Source: an uncultured Mobiluncus sp.
GTDB lineage: Bacteria > Actinomycetota > Actinomycetes > Actinomycetales > Actinomycetaceae
Direction of reading: 5' to 3'
NCBI RefSeq assembly: GCF_943914685.1
Contig: NZ_CALUCZ010000002.1
Coordinates: 62,001-126,000 of the forward strand
DNA length: 64,000 nt
Both the position numbers and the translations under genes were made by a program. Shown here piece by piece: positions 20,682 to 29,758 of this stretch; within the stretch, counting starts at the first letter, position 1, and every line of letters starts with the position of its first letter. The notes beneath the pieces are model-generated. The model did not search any database, was not told the origin of the DNA, and worked only from the letters and a program-made list of their open reading frames with translations.

Positions 20682-20707
20682 GGACCCTGGGTAGCGCCCC
20701 AGGGTCC
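20682..20707 (-). terminator. Rho-independent terminator of hpf
   Basis: GGACCCTGGG and CCCAGGGTCC form a perfect 10-bp stem with a 6-base loop just after the hpf stop (minus strand), followed by a T-rich tract on minus (CTCTTTATTTATTT). It separates hpf from secA. Confidence 0.85.
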
Positions 20708-20716
20708 GGTCTTAAC

Positions 20717-21340
20717 TCAGTCGTTCAGTGTGCAGGTCGCGTCTAGGCGAATCACGCCATAGGTCCAGCCTTTCCGGTGGTAAACCACTGCTGGCTGCGT
20801 CGTCTCGGAGTCGATGAACAGGTAGAACGGGTGACCCACCAATTCCATCTCATCCAGAGCTTCTTCGACACTCATGGCCCGGCTCTCGTGCAGCTTTTCG
20901 CGCACGATGACGGGGGAATCACCCAACTGTTCCTCGCGAGACTCGCCCAGTTTCAAAGGTGGTTTCACGGCGGGAGCCTCAGCCGTTTCCGGAATCTGCA
21001 CGTCCAGTTCCACATCCGGCGGAATCTCATACTTGCGGTGATCCTTGGCCCGATCCCGAGCTCGGCGCAGACGCTCAAAAAGCTTCCCGGCAGCGATGTC
21101 CACGGCTGCGTAACGGTCTGACGAAGATGCCTCCGCCCGCACCACCGGTCCTTTGCCGAGAACAGTCAGTTCGATGCGTTCCGCAGTATCAGCTTGTCGC
21201 GGATTCTTTTCATGCGTCAGTTCCACATCGACACGCTGCGTACGGGGAGCCAGCTGCTCCACTTTGGCCATTTTTTCCTCGATGTATTCCCGAAAATTCG
21301 GGTGGATTTCGGCATTACGTGCTTTCACGGTGATTTCCAT
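20717..21340 (-). CDS. hpf: Long-form ribosome hibernation promoting factor
   Basis: 207 residues, two domains. The N-terminal HPF/RaiA domain (MEITVKARNAEIHPNFREYI...) binds the 30S decoding centre. A linker of about 60 residues follows, then the C-terminal dimerisation domain (HPFYLFIDSETTQPAVVYHR, KGWTYGVIRL), which pairs two ribosomes into 100S dimers in stationary phase. The Shine-Dalgarno sequence AAGGAGG is near perfect. It lies between comF and secA. Confidence 0.93.
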   Translation of the reverse strand: MEITVKARNAEIHPNFREYIEEKMAKVEQLAPRTQRVDVELTHEKNPRQADTAERIELTVLGKGPVVRAEASSSDRYAAVDIAAGKLFERLRRARDRAKDHRKYEIPPDVELDVQIPETAEAPAVKPPLKLGESREEQLGDSPVIVREKLHESRAMSVEEALDEMELVGHPFYLFIDSETTQPAVVYHRKGWTYGVIRLDATCTLND

Positions 21341-21504
21341 GAGGGCCTCCTTAGGCTAAGAATTGGGTTCCAACTATCATTTGCTGGGACGGAGTGTTCG
21401 GTTCTCACCTCTTTCTCACGCGGGTGCACTCCGGTGTGTCACCTGCGATTTTTGCATGTACTTTATATTTTAGAGCACACCGCAAAGCCGTGCAGGATTT
21501 CCAC

Positions 21505-22284
21505 TTATTTTTCGGAATTCTGTAGGGGCGTTGAGGGCGTTTCGCGCCGAGATGAAGCGAAAACCAGCCCCGCGAGCACGACAGCATCTAAGCCTGACAA
21601 AACGCGAATCATTTCTCTGAGTGTCGCTCCGGTGGCACTGACATCATCGATTATCAGCAGGGCTGTGCCGGCAAGTTCCCGTTTCGCCACCGCCGCGCTG
21701 CCGCGAATCTGCATTTTGCCGTGCCGGTTCAGGTTACGGGCCTCCCACCCCAATTCGGCCTGGGTTGTGGAGCCTGCCGCCAGCTCTAGAATTTCCAGCA
21801 CGGATGCCTGACGGCACAGTCCGGCGCGCACCACTCCCCGCGCCGCGCCCTGGGCAAAGGCGGCGGCAACCTCAGAGGGATCTCGGGGGTGGGTGGAAGG
21901 AGCCGGAACTACGAACATCTCCTCCCGGATTGTACCGTCCGTTCCAAATTCGTCCCCGACCAGCAGACCCTCTGACACCAAGCCCTGCACTGCCGATTGG
22001 CCCGCAGCCATGAAATACCGGCGCAAATCCCGGCGTTTATCATGCTTTCCGGTCAGGACCACGCGCCGCATCGGACCGTCATATTTGGCGATGGCAAATA
22101 CTGGAACGTCCGTTACAATATCTTCGTCCTCGCTGATTTCCAACGGGAACGGACGCCCCAGCATCTGCGCCAAACAGGTGTCACAGATTTCTTCGTCCCA
22201 AGCCCCGCAGCCCACACATTCCGTAGGTAGCAGCACCTTTCCCAGTTCCCCTGCCGCGTCCCAGAAACCCGAAAAATCCACCAT
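21505..22284 (-). CDS. ComF family phosphoribosyltransferase-like protein
   Basis: 259 residues. An N-terminal four-cysteine zinc finger (CVGCGAWDEEICDTC) is followed by a type I phosphoribosyltransferase domain with the PRPP-binding motif LLIIDDVSATGATLREM. ComF is needed for DNA uptake in naturally competent bacteria; in most actinobacteria its role is untested. It starts 18 bases after lpqB and is probably co-transcribed with mtrA-mtrB-lpqB. Confidence 0.85.
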   Translation of the reverse strand: MVDFSGFWDAAGELGKVLLPTECVGCGAWDEEICDTCLAQMLGRPFPLEISEDEDIVTDVPVFAIAKYDGPMRRVVLTGKHDKRRDLRRYFMAAGQSAVQGLVSEGLLVGDEFGTDGTIREEMFVVPAPSTHPRDPSEVAAAFAQGAARGVVRAGLCRQASVLEILELAAGSTTQAELGWEARNLNRHGKMQIRGSAAVAKRELAGTALLIIDDVSATGATLREMIRVLSGLDAVVLAGLVFASSRRETPSTPLQNSEK

Positions 22285-22302
22285 AGCGCGTGCCCAACCA
22301 AA

Positions 22303-23979
22303 CTATCCGGGGTAACTCGGGTCAGCGACCCCGTTTAGGACTTGCTGCCAGTTTCTGCCGGAACGCTTGTATAAATCACCGCCCGTGGTAATCAGATATA
22401 TCTGATTTTCTTCTTCACCGGCAGCCAAATCCACCGCGTTCTTAACCCCCGGTAAAGTTGATACCGGCCCGAACAGCGGGGCGATGCGAACGGTGGTGCT
22501 ATCTCCCGAACCGGTCAGCAGCACCAGGGAATCTCCTTGCAGCCACGCTATCGCGGAAACGATTTCGTTTCCAGCCTGCAAAGCCACGGGAGCGGAAAAA
22601 GATTTGGGAGTCCCCGACCCGTCCCGGATTACCACCGCCACACTGACAATGTCAGCTTGACCGACGTGGTGTACGAAAGCAGCCCGCGTTCCGTCAGGGC
22701 TGATGGTGAAAGTATGGACGGGGTCTCCGGTCTCCCAGGGCACTTCCAAATTGACCCTGGCGCCGTCGGGATGCAGCGCGATAACCTGGCGCGGATTGGC
22801 TGTATCCAGAGTCCAAATCCAGCCGTTTCGATCGATGGAAGCAGCCAGCAGTTCCCGCCCGCTATACAGCTGCGTCGCTGCCCCGCGCGCCCACAGATAG
22901 AGCCGGCGATAACTGGAATCTGTAAAGACGATTTCGTCGCCAGCAGTGGAAATAGCCGGATTCGTAATTTCACCGGAAGTCACCACCCCGGCCGGGACCA
23001 GGACTTCGGTGGCCCCGGAGTTCAGACGCACCACGTTGCCGTCCTTTACCATGATGGGGAATTGCGGCGTGGTACTTTGTGTGATTGGATTCGTATTTTC
23101 CAAAGGAACTTTGCCGATGCTCAAACTGACGGTAGAAATTCCCGAAACGTCGCGCAGGGTTGATTCCATCTGCCAGTACGCCAAATTAATCGTGGTGGGG
23201 TCGTTGAGAGTATCCGGGACATTTAAAGACACGTTAGCGACCCCGTCAAAGACATCCACCGCTCCTCCAGCCAAAGTACTGCCGGTGGGGAACGCGGAAC
23301 GGACCGCTCCTTTGAAAGCATCTTGTGGCCCGGCCAAGAGCGCATTAACCAGATAGGTTGGCAGCCGTCGGCGCGGATACCAACGCAAGTCCGGAACCAA
23401 GGCTCCCGCGTCCATGGTGAGGAAGTACACCGGAGCCGAGGCGTAAATCGAACTGAAAGCCGATTGGGAAAGCATCACCCCGTCCTCCAGAGCCGCGATA
23501 CGCCACTGATTGTCAGCGGGCTTCACCAGGGAAAACACGGTGCGGACCCGTTCGGTTGGACCCGCCACAGTATAGTTTCCATGTTCGTCGACACTTCCTA
23601 GCGCGCGGGCGGTCACTTCGACAGAGCCATCGCCCAGCTGACGGGTTTCCAAGGCAGAATCCGTGTCGAAAATCTCAACTTGGGCATCAGGACGCCAATC
23701 CATCGCCGCTTTGGGAGCCAGGAAAGAACGCGCCACGGTGAAATCATCGGAGTAGCCCGCCGAGCAGGCGCGAATAAAACCAGTCACGATTTGTTCCACA
23801 GTTGCATTCGGGACCGGTCCGGGAGCGCTCAAACCTAAAAGCGGCTGGCTGGAGCCGACTCTCACCTGGGAATCGTTGACCGGTCCGGTGGTCGGCAGCG
23901 CAGTGCAGCCGACTAGGCTGAGGGCGGAAATCCCCACAAGGACAGCTCCCCACCACCGGGTTCGACGTTTGTTTAGCAT
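22303..23979 (-). CDS. lpqB: Lipoprotein LpqB (MtrAB accessory)
   Basis: 558 residues from the ATG at 23979. The lipobox LSLVGC places the lipidated cysteine at residue 25, after a short basic and hydrophobic signal peptide. A GerMN domain follows (VYFLTMDAGALVPDLRWYPR ... LVNALLAGPQDAFKGAVRSA), then a beta-propeller-like half. In mycobacteria LpqB interacts with the sensor MtrB and affects MtrA phosphorylation. The frame is open 201 bases further upstream inside mtrB, but that part has no family similarity; the ATG overlaps the mtrB stop by 7 bases and has GGGGAGGAG upstream. Confidence 0.92.
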   Translation of the reverse strand: MLNKRRTRWWGAVLVGISALSLVGCTALPTTGPVNDSQVRVGSSQPLLGLSAPGPVPNATVEQIVTGFIRACSAGYSDDFTVARSFLAPKAAMDWRPDAQVEIFDTDSALETRQLGDGSVEVTARALGSVDEHGNYTVAGPTERVRTVFSLVKPADNQWRIAALEDGVMLSQSAFSSIYASAPVYFLTMDAGALVPDLRWYPRRRLPTYLVNALLAGPQDAFKGAVRSAFPTGSTLAGGAVDVFDGVANVSLNVPDTLNDPTTINLAYWQMESTLRDVSGISTVSLSIGKVPLENTNPITQSTTPQFPIMVKDGNVVRLNSGATEVLVPAGVVTSGEITNPAISTAGDEIVFTDSSYRRLYLWARGAATQLYSGRELLAASIDRNGWIWTLDTANPRQVIALHPDGARVNLEVPWETGDPVHTFTISPDGTRAAFVHHVGQADIVSVAVVIRDGSGTPKSFSAPVALQAGNEIVSAIAWLQGDSLVLLTGSGDSTTVRIAPLFGPVSTLPGVKNAVDLAAGEEENQIYLITTGGDLYKRSGRNWQQVLNGVADPSYPG

Positions 23980-25721
23980 GGCTCCTCCCCATTTTTCCCA
24001 AGCGTCCGGGTCGCGTTCGTCGGGTTTTCTGGCTGTTGCGGGGTGGATTGAGGGGGAACGTAAGTGTCCAGCGTCGGTTCCACGTAGTCGGTAACATCCA
24101 GCGGTGACGCCCCCATTTCCATGTCGTGACGCCGCGGCAGAGTCAGGAGGAAAGACGAACCGTAACCGGTCTTGCCCCACGCCTGCAGGGTGCCTCCGGA
24201 CAGGCGGGCGTCCTCCAGAGAAATAGCCAAGCCCAACCCGGTACCGCCTGTGGTCCGCGCTCGTGCCGGGTCAGCACGATAGAAACGGTCAAACACTCGG
24301 CTGGTCACTTCCGGTGACATCCCCACCCCGTGATCAGAAACCCGCAGAGCCACAGCGGTTTCGCTGGAATCAGTAGTAATTACTACCGGATTTCCTTCGG
24401 AGTGTTCGATGGCATTCACCAGCAGATTACGCACGATACGGGTCACACGGCGGGTATCGAGCTCGGCTGCGCAAGGGTACTTTGGCGGGTTAAAGATAAC
24501 CCGACAACCCACCTTTTCAGCCAAAGCGGCGTTATCCTCCACGACCTGTTCAGCGAGTTTATTCAGATCCACCATCTCAAAATCGAGCCGAGCGGATCCA
24601 GAGTCGATACGCGAAATTTCGAGCAAATCCGCCAGCATGGCATCAAAGCGGTCAATCTGGTCATGCAGCAGTTCCGCGCTTCTCAAGGCGGCGGGGTCGA
24701 GTTCTTCTCGCGCGTCATAGATGACGTCGTCAGCAATCCGCATCGTGGTCAGCGGGGTGCGCAGCTCGTGAGACACATCGGAAACAAATCGCTGCTGCAG
24801 CCGGGACATCTGCCCCAAAGTATTAATCTTGGACTGCAAAGAATCCGCCATCTTATTGAAAGAATCGGCCAGTTGTGCGGTTTCATCCTGGCCTTGTGAG
24901 AGTACGCGCGCGTTCAAGTCTCCGGCCGCTAAGCGTTCCGCGGTGCGCACCGTACGGCGTACCGGCACCAGCACGGAATAGACCACCACCCAGGTCATTC
25001 CCGCCACCAGCACCAGAACAGCGACACCGCCACCACCTAAAACCCCCATCACCAGGTTGATTGCCGCTTGCTCGTCAGCCAAGGAGTACACCAAGTAAAG
25101 TTCGTGAGCCCCCGCCAGAGGCAGGCTCACGGCAGTTCCTACCGCGATACCGGGATGCCGCTTGCCCTGTGCGTCCGTAATCTCGATGGACTGCCAATGT
25201 TGTCCGGTCTTTTGCTGCACCGCCTCACGCAGTTGGGAAGTAATGACTTCCCGCATATTTTGGGTGGCGATTTCGTTAATCACAAAGGAAGAAGTCTCGC
25301 TGGGGTTACGTAAAATCAGCACGGCAGGGGCGCTGGAACCGGAAGTGAGGGTGGAGATTGAGGTGACCACGTCCTGTGCGAGAGACTGTACCTGTTCCAC
25401 GGTCGAGGCCGGAGCCTGGTCGAAACGATTTTGCGCCGACCTCGCTTGAGTGGCTGCCTCCTCCAGCACCTGATTCAGCCGTTCTTGAAAGATACCGTTT
25501 TTGATGGCTGTGGAAGCATAAATCCCTACCGCGAACAGAATCACCAGCGTCGCGACCAGCATGATACTGGCCATCCGCAGAGCTAGTGAACGCCGGAGCC
25601 GTTCCGGCACCCAAGCAGATTGGGTGAACCCAACCAAATAGCGGGTAGCGCTGCCGAAGAACTGCGAGATTCTTCGCTGCCGGCGCGTCCGGCGAAAAGT
25701 CAGAGATTGCGGGGAACTCAC
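23973..25721 (-). CDS. mtrB: Sensor histidine kinase MtrB
   Basis: 582 residues. Two membrane helices (about 49-71 and 224-250) enclose an extracytoplasmic sensor region. A HAMP domain follows (PVRRTVRTAERLAAGDLNAR), then HisKA with phospho-acceptor H318 (VSDVSHELRTPLTTMRI) and an HATPase_c domain (NAIEHSEGN, DHGVGMSPE, TGGTGLGLAI). MtrB phosphorylates MtrA and coordinates cell-wall metabolism and division in actinobacteria. GTG start overlapping the mtrA stop as GTGA. Confidence 0.95.
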   Translation of the reverse strand: MSSPQSLTFRRTRRQRRISQFFGSATRYLVGFTQSAWVPERLRRSLALRMASIMLVATLVILFAVGIYASTAIKNGIFQERLNQVLEEAATQARSAQNRFDQAPASTVEQVQSLAQDVVTSISTLTSGSSAPAVLILRNPSETSSFVINEIATQNMREVITSQLREAVQQKTGQHWQSIEITDAQGKRHPGIAVGTAVSLPLAGAHELYLVYSLADEQAAINLVMGVLGGGGVAVLVLVAGMTWVVVYSVLVPVRRTVRTAERLAAGDLNARVLSQGQDETAQLADSFNKMADSLQSKINTLGQMSRLQQRFVSDVSHELRTPLTTMRIADDVIYDAREELDPAALRSAELLHDQIDRFDAMLADLLEISRIDSGSARLDFEMVDLNKLAEQVVEDNAALAEKVGCRVIFNPPKYPCAAELDTRRVTRIVRNLLVNAIEHSEGNPVVITTDSSETAVALRVSDHGVGMSPEVTSRVFDRFYRADPARARTTGGTGLGLAISLEDARLSGGTLQAWGKTGYGSSFLLTLPRRHDMEMGASPLDVTDYVEPTLDTYVPPQSTPQQPENPTNATRTLGKNGEEPC

Positions 25722-26401
25722 TGAGGTTCAGTCCCAATCCGGTAACCCACCCCGCGCACCGTGCGAATCACAGTCGGGTTGTCCGGGTCCAGCTCAATCT
25801 TGGCCCGCAGCCGTTGGACGTGCACGTTAACCAGACGCGTGTCGGAAGCGTGGCGCAGTCCCCAGACCTGTTCCAGCAGTTCTTCACGGGAGAACACCCG
25901 CCCTGGTTTCGTGGCGAGGGCAACCAGAAGGTCATACTCCAAAGGGGTGAGGTTCAAGGATTTTCCGTCCCGGCTCACTTCGTGAGAGGCCAAGTTGATT
26001 TCCACCCCCGCAGCTTTCAGGACGTCATGTTCGGCGGCTTCTAAACTGCGCAGCCGTGCAGCGACCCGCGCCAGCAGCTCCTTGGGTTTGAAAGGCTTGG
26101 GAATGTAGTCGTCCGCCCCCGCTTCCAGACCCGCCACCACGTCGGTGGTGTCAGACTTCGCGGTCAGCATGATGATGGGAACATTGGAGAACTCGCGGAT
26201 TCTGCGGCAAATCTCGATACCGTCCATTCCCGGCAGCATCAGATCAAGCAGCACTAGGTCAGGTTCAACTTCCCGGAACTTATCCACAGCTCTCGCCCCG
26301 TCGGCACAAAAACTTGGTTCGTAGGCGGATGATTCCAAAATAATGCCAATCATCTCGCTCAGGGCTTGGTCATCGTCTACTACCAGGATTTTTGCACTCA
26401 T
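25718..26401 (-). CDS. mtrA: Response regulator MtrA
   Basis: 227 residues of the OmpR/PhoB class. The receiver domain has the acidic pocket VVDDD, phospho-acceptor D53 (LVLLDLMLPGMDG) and the conserved lysine in MLTAKSD. The C-terminal winged helix has LTPLEYDLLVALATKPGRVF and the recognition region DTRLVNVHVQRLRAKI. First gene of the mtrA-mtrB-lpqB-comF operon; divergent from the membrane protein at 26541. Confidence 0.96.
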   Translation of the reverse strand: MSAKILVVDDDQALSEMIGIILESSAYEPSFCADGARAVDKFREVEPDLVLLDLMLPGMDGIEICRRIREFSNVPIIMLTAKSDTTDVVAGLEAGADDYIPKPFKPKELLARVAARLRSLEAAEHDVLKAAGVEINLASHEVSRDGKSLNLTPLEYDLLVALATKPGRVFSREELLEQVWGLRHASDTRLVNVHVQRLRAKIELDPDNPTVIRTVRGVGYRIGTEPQ

Positions 26402-26540
26402 ATTCCTATTTTGTCACGAATTCACATTTTGCGGGGAGACCCGCAGCGAAGCTCGGCATTAAAAGGGTTTTTCGGTTTGAACGAGCGCATCTGCGCCGTG
26501 TCGTGGCAATATTAAGTGAATCATTTATTGGAAAGGCATC

Positions 26541-27833
26541 ATGAGCGACAACTCCTATCCCTCTCAAGGCACTCCCCCCGGAAGCAACCCCGGCGAGACT
26601 TCCCAGGCACCGAGTCAGAGCAGCCCGGTGCCACGACAACCTCCATTTACGCCGTCCCCCGCGGCCGCCCCGGGCAGTTTCGATGCCGGCTCGTGGACGC
26701 TGACCCCGGAAGAAAACACTGCCAAACCGCAATCTTTCCCGACTCCTCTGGTGACCCCATACCCCACCGCGGCTACCCCGCAAACCTCCGGCCCCAACTT
26801 TGGAACGAGCGGTACAAACAGCTATAACGGAACAAATACGGCAAACAGTACCGGATTCGACCCTTATGGTTTGAACTATCAGCAGGTCCAGCCCGGAATT
26901 ATCCCGCTGCGCCCGCTGACCCTTGGGGATATTTACAACGGAGCATTCTCTGCAATCCGTCAGGCCCCCGCTGTTATGTTCGGTCTGGTTTTGGCTCTCT
27001 GGGCGGTACTTGGCGGGTTAATGGGAACGCTGTTTTATTTCTTCACTCCCGACATCAACTCCTACCTGGCTAACGACTTAAATCTTGACAGCACAGAATT
27101 TTCGATGGACGGTTTGCTGGAATTTACCGAATCAACGATACTCATGAGTGTCATCGCCGGTCTGCTCCAGATGTTTATCGTCTTTATGACCTTGGGGATT
27201 TGCGTGGCTGGATTGGGACCGTTGGTTTTGGGGCGCCGCCCCTCGGTAGCTGATGCATGGCAAACTTTGAAAGGTCACGTCTGGGGCATCGTTGGCTATT
27301 CTCTGTTGCTCATCTTAGGGTCAGCCCTGTTGCTAGGGCTGGGGCTGCTTCCGCTGGGTGGGTTTTTCCTGATTAACATCAAAGATATCGGGGCATCGCT
27401 AGGCTTACTGGGTCTCACTTTTCTCGCTCTCTTAGCCGTGGCCGTGCTTTCCACCTGGATTTACGTAAAACTTGTTTTTGCTATCCCCACTGCCGTCATG
27501 GAAGATATCGGCATTATCCCCGCCCTGAAACGCTCTTGGAGACTTACCAAGGGCAGTTTCTGGAAGATTTTTGGCGTCATCTTGCTAACTTCCCTCATTG
27601 TTTCGTTCCTGACCTACGGAATGAATGCTGTAATCAGCTTGATTATCTCAGCGGCAACGATGGTCAGTCAGAATTTTTCGGTAATGATGACTATCTCTGC
27701 CTTTCTGGGCACCATCATTACCGGACTGGTCATGCCGTTCTATGGGGCAGTTTTAGGTCTGCTCTATATTGATACGCGGATGCGTCGCGAGGGTTTGGCA
27801 GTAAGCCTGCTCCAAGCGGCTCAGCAGGGCTGA
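26541..27833 (+). CDS. Multi-pass membrane protein, glycerophosphodiester phosphodiesterase membrane-domain type
   Basis: 430 residues. The first about 115 residues are Pro/Ser/Thr/Asn-rich and probably disordered in the cytosol. The rest begins with the family-like IIPLRPLTLGDIYNGAFSAI and has about six hydrophobic helices (for example AVMFGLVLALWAVLGGLMGT and ISAFLGTIITGLVMPFYGA). Actinobacterial proteins of this kind lack a phosphodiesterase domain, and their function is unknown. It heads a run of same-strand genes leading to MoxR/DUF58. ATG with GGAAAGG upstream. Confidence 0.65.
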   Translation: MSDNSYPSQGTPPGSNPGETSQAPSQSSPVPRQPPFTPSPAAAPGSFDAGSWTLTPEENTAKPQSFPTPLVTPYPTAATPQTSGPNFGTSGTNSYNGTNTANSTGFDPYGLNYQQVQPGIIPLRPLTLGDIYNGAFSAIRQAPAVMFGLVLALWAVLGGLMGTLFYFFTPDINSYLANDLNLDSTEFSMDGLLEFTESTILMSVIAGLLQMFIVFMTLGICVAGLGPLVLGRRPSVADAWQTLKGHVWGIVGYSLLLILGSALLLGLGLLPLGGFFLINIKDIGASLGLLGLTFLALLAVAVLSTWIYVKLVFAIPTAVMEDIGIIPALKRSWRLTKGSFWKIFGVILLTSLIVSFLTYGMNAVISLIISAATMVSQNFSVMMTISAFLGTIITGLVMPFYGAVLGLLYIDTRMRREGLAVSLLQAAQQG

Positions 27834-27866
27834 TTAGCGACACTGCGGAAAGGACTTTCGGTAGGG

Positions 27867-28604
27867 ATGCTGAACATTTCAACGCAACTGGGGGGCTTGT
27901 GGCTCCATCATGTTGATTTGTACAGCTTGGTGTTGGCGGACGTGTCAGACCGAGAGGGGCGCGACACACTCGAAAAGGAACTGTCCAAACCCGTCTACCA
28001 GGAACGCCCCTCACTGCTGAAAAAAATCGTGGAGTGGTTTGCCGACACTTTTTCCTCCACCAATGTCAATCCCGTCCTGCCCTCTTGGCTGTGGCTCATT
28101 GCCGCTTTGATAGTGGCCCTGCTGGTCATCATCATCATGATTTTGTTCTCGGGGAACTGGAAGTTCCGGGAGCAAATCAAGCCCACCCTCGCTGATGACG
28201 CCGCAGTTTTCGAGGATAACCGCAGCGCGGTGCAATACCTAGCGGCAGCTCAAAATGCGCTCTCCCGCGGGGACTACTCCACGGCTTTCTTGGAGCAATT
28301 CCGTCACCTGTTGCGTCTTTGTGAAGCCAACGAACTGCTGGTAATCACCCCCGGACTCACCGCCGGAGAAGGCAGCGCCGCCCTCAGCCAGGCAGTTCCG
28401 GCAGAATCAGAGGAATTATCTTGGGCAGCCAGCGTGTTTAACGCGCTACGGTATGGACGTAGGCAGGCGGACAACACCCAGGTGCAAAGACTGCTTGCCC
28501 TGGATTCCCGCCTAGATTCTTTCGTTTCGCACCCCCGCGCCCACGGTGACGCCACCGATACACCGCAGGAAGCCCTAGCACCGGCGGGAGGTGCGCTCTT
28601 GTGA
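27867..28604 (+). CDS. DUF4129 domain protein
   Basis: 245 residues. One membrane helix (about 75-97, LWLIAALIVALLVIIIMILF) follows an amphipathic segment (LEKELSKPVYQERPSLLKKI). The cytosolic C-terminal part (NALSRGDYSTAFLEQFRHLL, LRLCEANELLVITPGLTAGE) is the DUF4129 domain, often found in operons with MoxR ATPases, DUF58 proteins and transglutaminase-like proteins. Function unknown. It overlaps the next gene by 4 bases (GTGA). Confidence 0.75.
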   Translation: MLNISTQLGGLWLHHVDLYSLVLADVSDREGRDTLEKELSKPVYQERPSLLKKIVEWFADTFSSTNVNPVLPSWLWLIAALIVALLVIIIMILFSGNWKFREQIKPTLADDAAVFEDNRSAVQYLAAAQNALSRGDYSTAFLEQFRHLLRLCEANELLVITPGLTAGEGSAALSQAVPAESEELSWAASVFNALRYGRRQADNTQVQRLLALDSRLDSFVSHPRAHGDATDTPQEALAPAGGALL

Positions 28605-29758
28605 GCAGTGTGACCCCACCTAGTGCCACCCCACGTATCTCGGAAACTATTTTCCGGGGCCGCTGGATTATCGGCGGTCTGATATTGCTGGCAGTATTTT
28701 CTTTCCTCAGCGCCGTGCTACGTGTGCCCACCGATGATGTCAATCTCTCCATTCGCAACCCGAAAGGCAGCGGGGCGATGGCTCTGGCCGAAGTACTGCG
28801 CCACGAAGGCGTGCTGGTCAGTGAGGCGTATTCGGTACGTGACCTGGAATCTTATAGCTCCAAGGACACTGTTGTCATCACCAATACCAACGAAATCGAC
28901 GATGCCACCCTGCGGGAAATCCTGCACACTCCCACAAATCTGTTGATTTTAGGAACTTTGGCGCAAGGAAAACGGTTCGATCCCTATGTAGAGTCCGTGC
29001 CCGCGGGTTCTCCCGAGGAAATCAGGGCTCAATGCGATTTCCCCGGTGCGACAGCTGCCCGGACGATTTCCTCTACTCGCGGTTCGCTGCGCCCTTTGCG
29101 CCAGCCCGAAACCGCGTGTTTTCCGCTGCAGGACAATGCTTTTGCCTATGTGTCGTTTAAACGTCCCGAGGGGTTCCGCCTAGCTTTGCTTTCCGAGGAC
29201 AGCCTGGCCCGCAACGACACCATCACCGCGGCCGGCAATGCCGCTTTGCTGTTGAATCTGTTGAGTTCCAGTCCCCAGGTCGGTTGGGTCAACGGCACCA
29301 CGTTCCAACAGGGTTCTGACCAAAACGGTAAGGATCAGCCTCTGTTACCCGATTTCTTCCTCATTGCCCTAGTGTATTTATTCGTGGCGGCTTTCGTATT
29401 TACGTTGGCACAAGGGCGTCGCTTGGGTCGCGTAGTTCCCGAGGAGTTGCCGGTGGTGGTGCATGGCGCCGAGGCAGTTTACGGTCGCGGGCGACTCTAC
29501 GAAAAATCTGGAGCGGTGGCAGTGGCGGCCCATAAGGCTCGGGAATACACCGCCCGACGTCTCGGATCGGCTCTGCACATTCCAACCCCGACGACCCCGC
29601 CAGTCATGGTGCGGGAAGTGTCGCGATACACCGGGGTTGACGAATCTCAGGTCTATGACCTGCTCTACGGTGAGGTGCCCGTCACCGCCCGCGGGTTGGG
29701 AAACCTATTGCATGACTTATACCTTTTGACCAAAACAAATCCGCGAAAGGAAAGCTAA
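28601..29758 (+). CDS. DUF4350 domain membrane protein
   Basis: 385 residues. A helix near residue 25-45 (WIIGGLILLAVFSFLSAVL) is followed by an external/extracytoplasmic domain with the DUF4350 pattern (RNPKGSGAMALAEVLRHEGV). A second helix lies near 248-266 (FFLIALVYLFVAAFVFTLAQ), with a cytosolic tail. GTG start with GGGAGG upstream; the stop is directly followed by the moxR ATG. Probably a membrane partner of the MoxR-DUF58 pair. Confidence 0.75.
   Translation: MSSVTPPSATPRISETIFRGRWIIGGLILLAVFSFLSAVLRVPTDDVNLSIRNPKGSGAMALAEVLRHEGVLVSEAYSVRDLESYSSKDTVVITNTNEIDDATLREILHTPTNLLILGTLAQGKRFDPYVESVPAGSPEEIRAQCDFPGATAARTISSTRGSLRPLRQPETACFPLQDNAFAYVSFKRPEGFRLALLSEDSLARNDTITAAGNAALLLNLLSSSPQVGWVNGTTFQQGSDQNGKDQPLLPDFFLIALVYLFVAAFVFTLAQGRRLGRVVPEELPVVVHGAEAVYGRGRLYEKSGAVAVAAHKAREYTARRLGSALHIPTPTTPPVMVREVSRYTGVDESQVYDLLYGEVPVTARGLGNLLHDLYLLTKTNPRKES

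Noticed and set aside
22303..24180. 625-residue version of LpqB
   Set aside because: The first 67 codons lie inside mtrB and lack similarity; the lipoprotein signal begins at 23979 with a good Shine-Dalgarno sequence.
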